Assembly: GCF_051961875.1 (NCBI RefSeq)
Contig: NZ_JBQCCV010000213.1
Coordinates: 1-21,614 of the forward strand
Origin: Intrasporangium_A sp051961875
GTDB lineage: Bacteria; Actinomycetota; Actinomycetes; Actinomycetales; Dermatophilaceae
Length of the DNA: 21,614 nucleotides
Reading direction: 5' to 3'
In this document: piece by piece, positions 1-6,060 of the stretch
Layout: each line of letters starts with the position of its first letter
Position numbering within the stretch: position 1 is the first letter of the stretch
Made by a program: the position numbers and the translations under genes
Notes under the pieces: model-generated
Told to the model about the DNA's origin: nothing
The model's input: only the letters and a program-made list of their open reading frames with translations
Database searches by the model: none

Positions 1-984
1 GCCGATCTCGGCGAGCTCCGCCTGCGTCCGGACGACGCTCGCGCCGTCCGCGACCTCGGTGTCCTTGAGGGTCGTGTCGGGCCCGATCGTGCACTCGGCA
101 CCGATCGTCGTCGCTCCGAGCAGCTGGGTGTTCGGCTGGACGACCGTGTCCCGCCCGATCGTGACGTCCGTGTCGATCCAGGTCGTCGCCGGGTCGATGA
201 CGATGGCCCCGTCACGCATGGCCTGCTCGACGATGCGGCGGTTGAGCTCGACCCCGAGCCGAGCGAGCTGGACCTTGTCATTGACGCCCTCGGTCTGCCA
301 GAGGTCCTCGACGAGGTATGGCGTCACCCGCAGGCCGCGCCCGCGCGCGATCCCGACGACGTCGGTGAGGTACTTCTCGCCCTGGGCGTTGTCGGTGCCG
401 ACCTGCGTCAGCGCCTCCCGGAGGACAGCAACGTCGAAGGCGTAGATGCCGGAGTTGACCTCGCGGATCGCGCGCTGCTCCGGCGTGGCGTCCTTCTGTT
501 CGACGATGCCCGCGACGCCTCCCTCGAGGTCGCGCAAGACCCGCCCGTAGCCGGTCGGGTCTTCGAGGGTGGCCGTGATGAGGGTCACCGCGCTGCGCGA
601 CTGCTCGTGGTCCGCGAGCAGGTCCTGCAGGGTCCCTGCGGTGAGGAGCGGGACGTCGCCGTACGTCACGAGGACGGTCCCGGTGAGGCCCTCGGGAAGC
701 GCGAGGAGTGCGCACTCGACCGCCCGGCCTGTGCCCGGCGTCTCGTCCTGCTCGACGATCGTCGCGTCGGGGTCGACCTGCTGGACGTGGGCCTCGACGC
801 GGTCGCGCTGGTGGCGGATGACGACCGCGAGGTGCTCCGGCTCGGTCCCGCGAGCCGCGCTGATCGCGTGAGCCACGAGGCTGCGGCCGCCGATCGTGTG
901 AAGCACTTTGGGGGTCTTGGACTTCATGCGTGTGCCCTCGCCTGCGGCGAGGACGATCACGGCGGCAGGCCGTAGATCGCTCAC
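1..984 (-). CDS. glmU: GlmU, bifunctional UDP-GlcNAc pyrophosphorylase / GlcN-1-P acetyltransferase (3' end cut off)
   Basis: GlmU makes UDP-N-acetylglucosamine for peptidoglycan: it acetylates glucosamine-1-phosphate and then uridylylates the product in the cytoplasm. The gene starts at GTG 984 and stays open for 328 codons to the window edge, so roughly the last third is missing (family length about 460-490). The N-terminal nucleotidyltransferase signature LAAGEGTRMKSKTPK is at residues 12-26. TYGDVPLL (near 110), NSGIYAFD and GEKYLTD follow. From about residue 255 the isoleucine-rich hexapeptides of the left-handed beta-helix acetyltransferase begin, with IDPATTWID, VTIGRD and TTIGAECTIGP. 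The GTG is chosen because GGAGGAG lies nine bases upstream at 994-1000. A TAGCAT box at 1049-1054 on the minus strand could be its -10. The upstream neighbours are tRNA-Gln and a TetR gene, as I recall for mycobacteria. Identification is secure. Confidence 0.96.
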   Translation of the reverse strand, partial: MSDLRPAAVIVLAAGEGTRMKSKTPKVLHTIGGRSLVAHAISAARGTEPEHLAVVIRHQRDRVEAHVQQVDPDATIVEQDETPGTGRAVECALLALPEGLTGTVLVTYGDVPLLTAGTLQDLLADHEQSRSAVTLITATLEDPTGYGRVLRDLEGGVAGIVEQKDATPEQRAIREVNSGIYAFDVAVLREALTQVGTDNAQGEKYLTDVVGIARGRGLRVTPYLVEDLWQTEGVNDKVQLARLGVELNRRIVEQAMRDGAIVIDPATTWIDTDVTIGRDTVVQPNTQLLGATTIGAECTIGPDTTLKDTEVADGASVVRTQAELAEIG

Positions 985-1104
985 GGGTCGCTGCTCCTCC
1001 TGGGTTGGTGACGCCGCTCAGCGGGGTGGGGCCCCCGGCGCCGGAGCCATGCTACTAGCGCCCAGCGAGAGCCCGACACCGAGCGAGCTCGCGGCCGCCT
1101 CACC

Positions 1105-1192
1105 GATGGAGGGCCGAATCGCCGCGATCGAGAGGGCACTCCCGGCGATCGAGCGTGCCGCATTCCCGATCGAGCGTGCGCTCTCGATCGGG
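1105..1192. repeat. Array A of 21-bp GATCGAG repeats downstream of tRNA-Gln
   Basis: Four consecutive 21-base units start at 1105 (degenerate, GATGGAG), 1126, 1147 and 1168. Each of the last three opens with GATCGAG, followed by a GC-rich middle (AGGGCAC or CGTGC) and usually a CCC or CGGC end. The fourth unit runs into an inverted copy (CTCTCGATC at 1181-1189). The same unit with the same 21-base step recurs at 17616-17657 and 19277-19425. The array fills most of the gap between the tRNA 3' end and the glmU leader. No reading frame with coding character covers it. Confidence 0.8.
1165..1192 (-). terminator. Hairpin just 3' of tRNA-Gln, likely terminator or processing signal
   Basis: CCCGATCGAG (1165-1174) and CTCGATCGGG (1183-1192) form a perfect 10-bp stem with an 8-base loop. 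The hairpin begins four bases past the encoded CCA of the minus-strand tRNA. No T-tract follows, which is common in actinobacteria. It is built from two facing 21-bp repeat units, so the terminator role is inferred from position and stem strength. Confidence 0.5.
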
Positions 1193-1196
1193 AGGA

Positions 1197-1278
1197 TGGC
1201 TCCCCGGGTAGGAATCGAACCTACGTCGCTAATCCTGATTCAAAGTCAGGCGGGCCCTGCCAGCAGACCAACCGGGGA
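1197..1278 (-). tRNA. tRNA-Gln (anticodon TTG), CCA encoded
   Basis: On the minus strand the acceptor arms TCCCCGG (1278-1272) and CCGGGGA (1207-1201) pair over 7 bp. The anticodon arm CCTGA-CTTTGAA-TCAGG carries TTG, which reads CAA (Gln). The T arm is GTAGG-TTCGATT-CCTAC. The discriminator is G, as expected for Gln, and CCA is encoded at 1199-1197. The D arm can be folded as GGTC/GGCC with a G-T pair. The segment between anticodon and T stems is about nine bases, longer than the usual 4-5. A minus-strand TACCCT box at 1305-1310 is a plausible -10. A tRNA-Gln beside glmU matches the mycobacterial arrangement as I remember it. Confidence 0.9.
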
Positions 1279-1358
1279 ACGCCCGGCCAGGCCGGACGTG
1301 CCACAGGGTAGTGCAGCGGCGGAGCCTGACCGGAACCAGCGACCGGCACAATGAGCGC

Positions 1359-2012
1359 GTGAGCTCCGACCGACCTCGACCCGACCGCGGCCGGCGCGCC
1401 CGCATGACCGGGCCCCAGCGCCGCGAGCAGCTCGTCGACGTCGGCCGGGCCCTCTTCGCCGACAAGGGGTTCGAGGCGACGACCGTCGAGGAGGTCGCGT
1501 CCCGAGCGAAGGTCTCCAAGCCCGTCGTGTACGAGCACTTCGGCGGCAAGGAGGGCCTGTATGCCGTCGTCGTCGACCGCGAGATCCAGTCCCTCCTCGG
1601 GCGGATCACCACCGCCCTCGACGAGGGCACGAGCGCCCGCAACCTGCTGGAGCGGGCGACGATGGCGTTGCTCGACTACATCGAGAGCAGCACCGAGGGC
1701 TTCCGGATCCTCGTGCGCGACTCCCCGCCCGGCCAGTCGACCGGCTCGTTCGCGAGCCTCCTCGGCGACGTCGCGGCGCACGTCGAGCACCTTCTCGCGG
1801 TCGAGTTCAAGGCCCGCGGGCTAGACCCGAAGTCGGCGCCGATCCACGCCCACATGCTCGTCGGGATGGTCGCCCTGACCGGGCAGTGGTGGCTCGAGCG
1901 GCGCAAGTACAAGAAGACGGAGGTCGCGGCGCATCTCGTCAACCTGGCCTGGAATGGCCTGGCCGGTCTCGACCCGAAGCCGACCCTCGAGACCCTTTCC
2001 GGCCAGGGATGA
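1359..2012 (+). CDS. TetR/AcrR-family transcriptional regulator
   Basis: A TetR-type repressor of about 217 residues. The N-terminal DNA-binding domain is clear: REQLVDVGRALFADKGFEATTV, split here as REQLVDVGRALF and ADKGFEATTV, is followed by the helix-turn-helix VEEVASRAKVSKPVVYEHFG. A variable helical ligand/dimer domain follows, and its ligand cannot be told. The GTG at 1359 is preferred because CACAAT sits six bases upstream, a leaderless-type -10, and there is no good ribosome site. The ATG at 1404, just before the conserved domain, is an alternative. The glmU/tRNA-Gln/TetR neighbourhood is like that of Rv1019 in M. tuberculosis, by recollection. The gene ends one base before the convergent sigma-factor gene, with no room for a terminator between them. 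Confidence 0.9.
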   Translation: MSSDRPRPDRGRRARMTGPQRREQLVDVGRALFADKGFEATTVEEVASRAKVSKPVVYEHFGGKEGLYAVVVDREIQSLLGRITTALDEGTSARNLLERATMALLDYIESSTEGFRILVRDSPPGQSTGSFASLLGDVAAHVEHLLAVEFKARGLDPKSAPIHAHMLVGMVALTGQWWLERRKYKKTEVAAHLVNLAWNGLAGLDPKPTLETLSGQG

Positions 2013-2013
2013 G

Positions 2014-3846
2014 TCAGCGGCCCACGGGGAGGACGACCGTGAGGCCGAGGATCCCCGGGAAGCCGACGACGATCGGCTCGGCGCGGGACACGCCTCGCTG
2101 GGCCGCCTTGAACTGGCCACCGCTCTTGACCGTGCAGCTGAGCGTCGCGGTCCCGCTACCGTCACACTGCCAGGCGCGGTTCTCCGCGGTCAGGGTGCCG
2201 ACTCCGAATCGGCTGGTCAGCGTGACACGCAGCCCGGGCGTTGCGGCGGGGATCTGCACCCACGCCTCCCCGTCTGCGCTCACGCGACCCAGCACCGTGA
2301 GCTGCCGAGCCGGCGCTGGTGTCGGGCTCGTCGGCGGGGTGCTCGGCGGCGGGCTCGTGGATGACGGGGTGCCCGGCTGGGATGGCGCGGAGGGCGGGCT
2401 GCTCGGCCGCGAGGTGGGCGGCGAGGACGAAGCAGACGTCGGTCCTCCCGTCGGGGTGGTGGGGCCCGAGCCGCCGGCTGGACTCGCTGGTGGCGCTGCC
2501 GCGGTCCAGGTCGAACCGGGCGTTCCAGTACCGGACGTCGGCGCGACCCCCGCAGAGCCTGTGCTCGTGCCCGTGCCGGCACCACTCGGAGCGGAACCGC
2601 CGCCCGCGCCCGGAGCCGACGGAGTGCCTGCCCCAGCTCCGCCGCCGGCCGAGGGCGAGAGCCCGGGCGACCCCGAGACGGACGCGCCTCGTGGCGTCCC
2701 GGGGACCGCCCGGGTGGCAGGTCCACCCTTGGTGGGGGCGGCCCCCGCGCTGCCGCTGCCCTGGGTCGGGGTGCCGACGACGTCGCTGGCGACAGTGGCA
2801 GGAGCGTGTGCCGCGCCGGGAGACGCCCCGACGACGCCGGCGCCGATGACGATTGCGGCGGCCACGGACGAGGCAACCGCCGCGACCTGCTGCCCCACGA
2901 CGACCACCTGGCTCGCTGACGACCCGGCCGCGGAGGAGCCCTCCGGTCTGATCGCTGACCACCCCGCCGGGTCGGCCGACGCGCCTGAGGCGCCGGCGAC
3001 CCCACCGACGCTGAGCCCGGCCAGTGCCCCGGCCGAGACGAAGCCCGGCGTCGAGACACCGGCGAGCAGGATGAGCGGCACGAGCAGCGCCGGGAAGCCC
3101 GCGTTGATCTCGGTCAGCTCGGCGGCCACCGTCGCGGCGTGCGGACACTGCTCCAGGTGCTGGCGGACCCGCTGGCCCTGCCGCTTCGGCAGTCGGCCCC
3201 GCACGTGGGCGCCCAGGTGGTTCATCGTCCAGCGGCACTCGTCGCTGTCGGCAGACGCAGCCCGTCGGCTCGCGTGGGCGTCGAGGTAATGCGCCCGCAA
3301 CGCCTCACGCGCGCGGACCGCGCTGGCCGACACCGCATTGGCGGTCATGCCCAGCACCGGGGCGAGGGTCCGTGGCGCCTCCCCCTCCACGGTGGTGTGC
3401 CAGAGGACGCGCTGGTCCCGCTCGGACAGGCCGGCGAACGCCTCGCGCACCAGGTCCGCGTCGATCCCGTCGCCCGGGAAGTCCTCGAGCACCGGGTCGG
3501 TCAGCGCCTCGAGATCGTCGCTTTCGGCAGGCACGACGCGCAGGTCCCGCCGGGCATTGTCGACCGCGACCGTCCGCACGGCCGAGAGGAAGTAGGACCG
3601 GAAGTGTTCCTCGGGCCCCTTCCCATCCTGGATCAGCGACAAGACCCTGGCGCTCGCCTCGGCCACGATGTCCTCCGCTGACGAACGACCCCGGTATCGG
3701 GAGGCCACGGCATAGGCCGCTGGGAGGTGCCGCCGCCACAGCTCGCCGAAGGCCTCGGCCGACCCCGAACGCGCCTCCCCGAGCAGCTCGAGGTCTGCGG
3801 CGGACGACCAGGAATCGCTCGACCACAGGGTCACGTCGACCGACAC
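2014..3846 (-). CDS. ECF sigma factor fused to zinc-finger-like, transmembrane and exported C-terminal domains
   Basis: A 610-residue protein from GTG 3846, chosen because GGAGGG lies seven bases upstream and the sigma domain starts soon after. Residues 18-100 are sigma region 2 (DLELLGEARSGSAEAFGELW, then RSYFLSAVRTVAVDNARR). Residues 134-190 are region 4 (LSERDQRVLWHTTVEGEAPR, then the helix-turn-helix). Residues 204-234 carry C204, H210, H214 and H-x3-C (H230/C234), resembling an anti-sigma zinc motif but lacking the usual last Cys. Hydrophobic stretches lie near 251-285 and 312-341. A stalk of about 160 residues very rich in Gly, Pro, Ser, Ala and Thr follows. The last 97 residues form a beta-rich domain with two Cys. 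The layout suggests a membrane-bound sigma factor with built-in inhibitor and outside sensor, like the C-terminally extended actinobacterial ECF groups (ECF53-like). That assignment is inference. Confidence 0.85.
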   Translation of the reverse strand: MSVDVTLWSSDSWSSAADLELLGEARSGSAEAFGELWRRHLPAAYAVASRYRGRSSAEDIVAEASARVLSLIQDGKGPEEHFRSYFLSAVRTVAVDNARRDLRVVPAESDDLEALTDPVLEDFPGDGIDADLVREAFAGLSERDQRVLWHTTVEGEAPRTLAPVLGMTANAVSASAVRAREALRAHYLDAHASRRAASADSDECRWTMNHLGAHVRGRLPKRQGQRVRQHLEQCPHAATVAAELTEINAGFPALLVPLILLAGVSTPGFVSAGALAGLSVGGVAGASGASADPAGWSAIRPEGSSAAGSSASQVVVVGQQVAAVASSVAAAIVIGAGVVGASPGAAHAPATVASDVVGTPTQGSGSAGAAPTKGGPATRAVPGTPRGASVSGSPGLSPSAGGGAGAGTPSAPGAGGGSAPSGAGTGTSTGSAGVAPTSGTGTPGSTWTAAAPPASPAGGSGPTTPTGGPTSASSSPPTSRPSSPPSAPSQPGTPSSTSPPPSTPPTSPTPAPARQLTVLGRVSADGEAWVQIPAATPGLRVTLTSRFGVGTLTAENRAWQCDGSGTATLSCTVKSGGQFKAAQRGVSRAEPIVVGFPGILGLTVVLPVGR

Positions 3847-3949
3847 GCGCGCATCCCTCCGGCAGGCAACCAGCGGTAAGTAGAGGTCACCAGTGTGCCA
3901 AGGGTGGCGCGGCAGAGTCGACATTTGGGCATTTCGCCCACAATTACGG

Positions 3950-3997
3950 CTCGGTCTTCCGAGTGGTCCCCTCCACGAAACCACCCGGAAGACCGAG
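3950..3997. promoter_or_regulatory. 18-bp inverted repeat upstream of the sigma-factor gene
   Basis: CTCGGTCTTCCGAGTGGT (3950-3967) is the reverse complement of 3980-3997 at 17 of 18 positions, around a 12-base loop. It lies between the minus-strand methyltransferase gene (ends 4146) and the sigma gene (starts 3846). It could terminate the former or act in the leader or operator of the latter. No T-run follows on either strand. The stem is clear, the role is open. Confidence 0.55.
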
Positions 3998-4066
3998 TCT
4001 CGGGACGGCCACGGGCTTGTCGCGAGCCCGCTGGTGCCCCTCCCCTGACGATGGGGGCGACCGTGT

Positions 4067-4107
4067 CCGTCACTGTGTATGACGGGCCCGCCGACGGATC
4101 ATGACGG
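4067..4107. promoter_or_regulatory. Cluster of CCGTCA/TGACGG half-sites
   Basis: CCGTCA (4067-4072) and TGACGG (4080-4085) form an inverted pair around seven bases. TGACGG recurs at 4102-4107, 22 bases on, inside a repeated ATGACGGGC. This looks like an operator with three half-sites about two helical turns apart. It lies 220-260 bases upstream of the sigma-factor start and just past the methyltransferase stop. The binding protein is unknown. Confidence 0.35.
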
Positions 4108-4145
4108 GCTTTTTGGGACTTTCGGGAAAATTCTTGTCGGCCGCC

Positions 4146-4967
4146 TCAGCGCGAGACTTTTCGGGCCACGGCGAAGATCCGTGAGAACGGGAAGAGCACG
4201 CCGAACGGCCGGCGCGGATAGGCGCGCTCCAGCTCAGCGGCATACGCGTCGAGGAAGGCGTCCCGCTCAGGGCCCTCCTCGAGGACACCGAGCACGGGGC
4301 GCAGTCCCGTCCCCTTGACCCACTCCAGCACCGGGTGCGGGTCACCCTCCGCTGAGGGCAGCACCTGCTGGTAGGTCGTCTCCCACACGTCGACGTCGGG
4401 AGTGAGGCCGAGGAGGAGCGCGGCATAGGTCTCGGGGAGGGCGACGGCGGCCGCCCGGTCGAGCCCAGGCCGCAGCTCGTCCGCCCGCGGCTGGCGGGCC
4501 GCGACCTCACGCATGAGCCGGTGTGAGGGCGCGCCGAAGTTCGACGGCACCTGCAGCGCGAAGGTCCCACCGGGTGCGAGGGCTGCCACCCACTCCGGCA
4601 CGAGGCGCAGGTGCGACGGGACCCACTGGAGGGTGGCGTTCGTGACGAGCACGTCGACGGCTTCGCCGCACGAGCCCGGGTCCCACTCCTCGGCGCTCGC
4701 CTCGACCCACTCGACCCGCCCCTCCGAGTCCAGCGACCGCGCCCTCGTGAGCATCTCCGGCGAGCTGTCGATGCCGATCACCCGCGCCTCCGGCCACCGG
4801 TCGGCCAACGTCAGCGTCTGATCGCCCGGCCCGCAGCCGAGGTCGACGACGACCTGCGGGTCTGCGGCCGTGACCCGGGCGAGCAGGTCCCGCATGGGTC
4901 GGCCGCGGTGGTCGGAGAACTGCTGGTACTGCTCCGGGCTCCACCGGGCATCGGCGCTCTGCGACAT
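4146..4967 (-). CDS. tam: Trans-aconitate 2-methyltransferase-like SAM methyltransferase
   Basis: A 273-residue class I SAM-dependent methyltransferase. The SAM-binding motif VVDLGCGPGDQT is near residues 38-49, followed by an acidic loop (GIDSSPEML) and motif LVTNATLQWVPSH. The whole chain, including RWSPEQYQQFSDHRGRPM at the start and FPFSRIFAVARK at the end, follows the Tam family, which methyl-esterifies trans-aconitate so that it does not inhibit aconitase. Length is close to the usual 250-270. ATG 4967 is chosen over an upstream in-frame start because AAAGGA precedes it by five bases. It diverges from marR across 51 bases that contain a MarR-type operator, so control by that regulator is likely. 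Substrate is inferred from family resemblance. Confidence 0.85.
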   Translation of the reverse strand: MSQSADARWSPEQYQQFSDHRGRPMRDLLARVTAADPQVVVDLGCGPGDQTLTLADRWPEARVIGIDSSPEMLTRARSLDSEGRVEWVEASAEEWDPGSCGEAVDVLVTNATLQWVPSHLRLVPEWVAALAPGGTFALQVPSNFGAPSHRLMREVAARQPRADELRPGLDRAAAVALPETYAALLLGLTPDVDVWETTYQQVLPSAEGDPHPVLEWVKGTGLRPVLGVLEEGPERDAFLDAYAAELERAYPRRPFGVLFPFSRIFAVARKVSR

Positions 4968-4977
4968 GTCGGTCCTT

Positions 4978-5001
4978 TCTTTCGATGTCAAGACTCTTGA
5001 C
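4978..5001. promoter_or_regulatory. MarR-type operator in the tam-marR divergent promoter
   Basis: GTCAAGA-C-TCTTGAC (4987-5001) is a perfect 7-1-7 palindrome. The overlapping stretch 4978-4995 matches the central 18 bases of the 26-bp palindrome before the VOC gene (6028-6053) at 12 positions, including an exact TCAAGA half. It lies directly upstream of the marR -10 box and inside the tam leader, as expected for an autoregulating MarR repressor. Binding is inferred. Confidence 0.6.
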
Positions 5002-5006
5002 GGCAC

Positions 5007-5012
5007 TAGAGT
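5007..5012 (+). promoter_or_regulatory. marR -10 box, leaderless type
   Basis: TAGAGT followed by six bases (GGGTTC) and then ATG 5019. No ribosome site lies between, which is the arrangement of actinobacterial leaderless mRNAs. The operator palindrome lies immediately upstream. Confidence 0.5.
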
Positions 5013-5018
5013 GGGTTC

Positions 5019-5525
5019 ATGAGCCGCGAGCGCGACGACGTCGACGAGATCCTCGCCGCCTGGCGCCGCGAGCGCCCCGACCTCGACGTCTCACCACTCG
5101 AGGTCCTCTCCCGGGTCTCACGGCTGGCCCGCCGGCTCGACCTGGCCCGGGGCTCGGCCTTCTCCGAGCAGGGCCTCGAGGGATGGGCGTTCGACGTCCT
5201 GTCGGCGCTGCGACGCGCTGGCGACCCGTACGAGCTCTCCCCGGGACAGCTCGTCCAGCAGACCCTTGTCACGAGCGGCACGATGACGAACCGGGTCGAC
5301 CGGCTCGAGCGACGCGGCCTCGTCGAGCGCCGCCCCGACCCGGGCGACCGGCGCGGCGTGCACGTCCGGCTCACCGACACGGGCCGCGAGGTCGTCGACC
5401 GGGCGATGGCCGAGCTCATCACCCAGGAGAAGTCGATGCTGAGCCACCTCTCCACCACTGACCAGCGGCTGCTCGCCGGGCTGCTACGGCGCATGCTCGC
5501 CCCGCTCGAGGCCCGCGACGCCTGA
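5019..5525 (+). CDS. MarR-family transcriptional regulator
   Basis: A 168-residue winged-helix regulator. Helix alpha-1 and the dimer arm occupy about residues 1-55 (DEILAAWRRERPDLDVSPLE, then RLARRLDLARGSAF). The recognition helix and wing follow: LSPGQLVQQTLVTSGTMTNR, then VDRLERRGLVERRPDPGDRR, ending GVHVRLTDTGREVVDRA. These are diagnostic for MarR. The C-terminal helices close the dimer interface. It starts from a leaderless-type promoter and diverges from tam with a palindromic operator between them. A second, longer version of that operator stands before the VOC gene on the other side. The likely role is repression of itself, tam and the VOC gene, released by a small-molecule or oxidative signal. 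The inducer is unknown. Confidence 0.93.
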   Translation: MSRERDDVDEILAAWRRERPDLDVSPLEVLSRVSRLARRLDLARGSAFSEQGLEGWAFDVLSALRRAGDPYELSPGQLVQQTLVTSGTMTNRVDRLERRGLVERRPDPGDRRGVHVRLTDTGREVVDRAMAELITQEKSMLSHLSTTDQRLLAGLLRRMLAPLEARDA

Positions 5526-5534
5526 CCCGTCGGC

Positions 5535-5558
5535 GGCCCGGCCTGCTCGAGCCGGGTT
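5535..5558. terminator. Weak hairpin between convergent marR and VOC genes
   Basis: CCCGGC (5537-5542) and GCCGGG (5551-5556) pair around an 8-base loop, with two possible G-T pairs outside (5535-5536 with 5557-5558). It begins 12 bases after the marR stop. Only two Ts follow. The position suits a marR terminator. Confidence 0.35.
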
Positions 5559-5658
5559 GGGCGCTTCCCTCCCCCGCACCACCCCGAGAACCGGCCAGGG
5601 TCGACGGTGGCAACCGCCGAAGTTCCCTGCTGCTCGGTGCGTCGGGGCCGGGCCATGC

Positions 5659-6021
5659 TCAGCGCGCGGCCTGCTGGAACTCGAGTCGGTTGCCGACCGG
5701 GTCGCTCGTGTGGAACCGGCGCAGCCCGGGGATCCTGTCGTCCCACGTCACGCTCACCCCGGCCGCCTCCACGGCGCCCGCCAGCGACTCGACGTCGGCG
5801 ACCGCGAGGCCCGGGTGCGCCTTGCGCGCCGGCCGGAAGTCGTCCTCGATCCCGACGTGGATCTCGGCGCCGCCGGCCCGGAACCACGCTCCGCCGCGGG
5901 CCCGGAGCAGCTCGGGCTTGTCGACCTCGGTCATCCCGAGCACCCCGACGTAAAACTCGCGCATCCGGTCCTCGCAGCCCGCCGGACCGGAGACCTGGAC
6001 GTGGTGCAGAAACATCTCCAT
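5659..6021 (-). CDS. VOC / glyoxalase-family protein
   Basis: A 120-residue single-module vicinal oxygen chelate protein. The first beta-alpha-beta half has FLHHVQVSGPAG and EDRMREFYVGVLGM, then the metal-side strand AWFRAGGAEIHVGI. The second half has AHPGLAVADVESLAGAVEAA and ends HTSDPVGNRLEFQQ. His7 and the Glu in NRLEF are the usual metal-ligand positions. The family includes glyoxalases, dioxygenases and fosfomycin- or bleomycin-resistance proteins, and this sequence does not settle which. ATG 6021 is chosen because TACTTT ends six bases before it, a leaderless arrangement. ATG 6015 is a second option. A 26-bp perfect palindrome overlaps the promoter, linking the gene to the nearby MarR. 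Confidence 0.85.
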   Translation of the reverse strand: MEMFLHHVQVSGPAGCEDRMREFYVGVLGMTEVDKPELLRARGGAWFRAGGAEIHVGIEDDFRPARKAHPGLAVADVESLAGAVEAAGVSVTWDDRIPGLRRFHTSDPVGNRLEFQQAAR

Positions 6022-6027
6022 GGCTCA

Positions 6028-6056
6028 AAAGTATCTTGATATCAAGATACTTTCAA
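6028..6056 (-). promoter_or_regulatory. VOC-gene promoter with 26-bp perfect palindromic operator
   Basis: AAAGTATCTTGAT (6028-6040) is followed directly by its exact reverse complement (6041-6053). On the minus strand TTGAAA (6056-6051), a 17-base spacer and TACTTT (6033-6028) form a near-consensus promoter ending six bases before ATG 6021. The palindrome covers the spacer and -10. The core TCTTGA-TA-TCAAGA is a typical MarR-family site and resembles the tam/marR operator. AT content is far above its surroundings. Confidence 0.8.
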
Positions 6057-6060
6057 GGGT

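Noticed and set aside
1886..3289. Plus-strand frame of 467 codons opposite the sigma-factor gene
   Set aside because: The Pro/Ala/Gly-rich sequence is the complement of the low-complexity stalk and has no domain. It also overlaps the tetR end.
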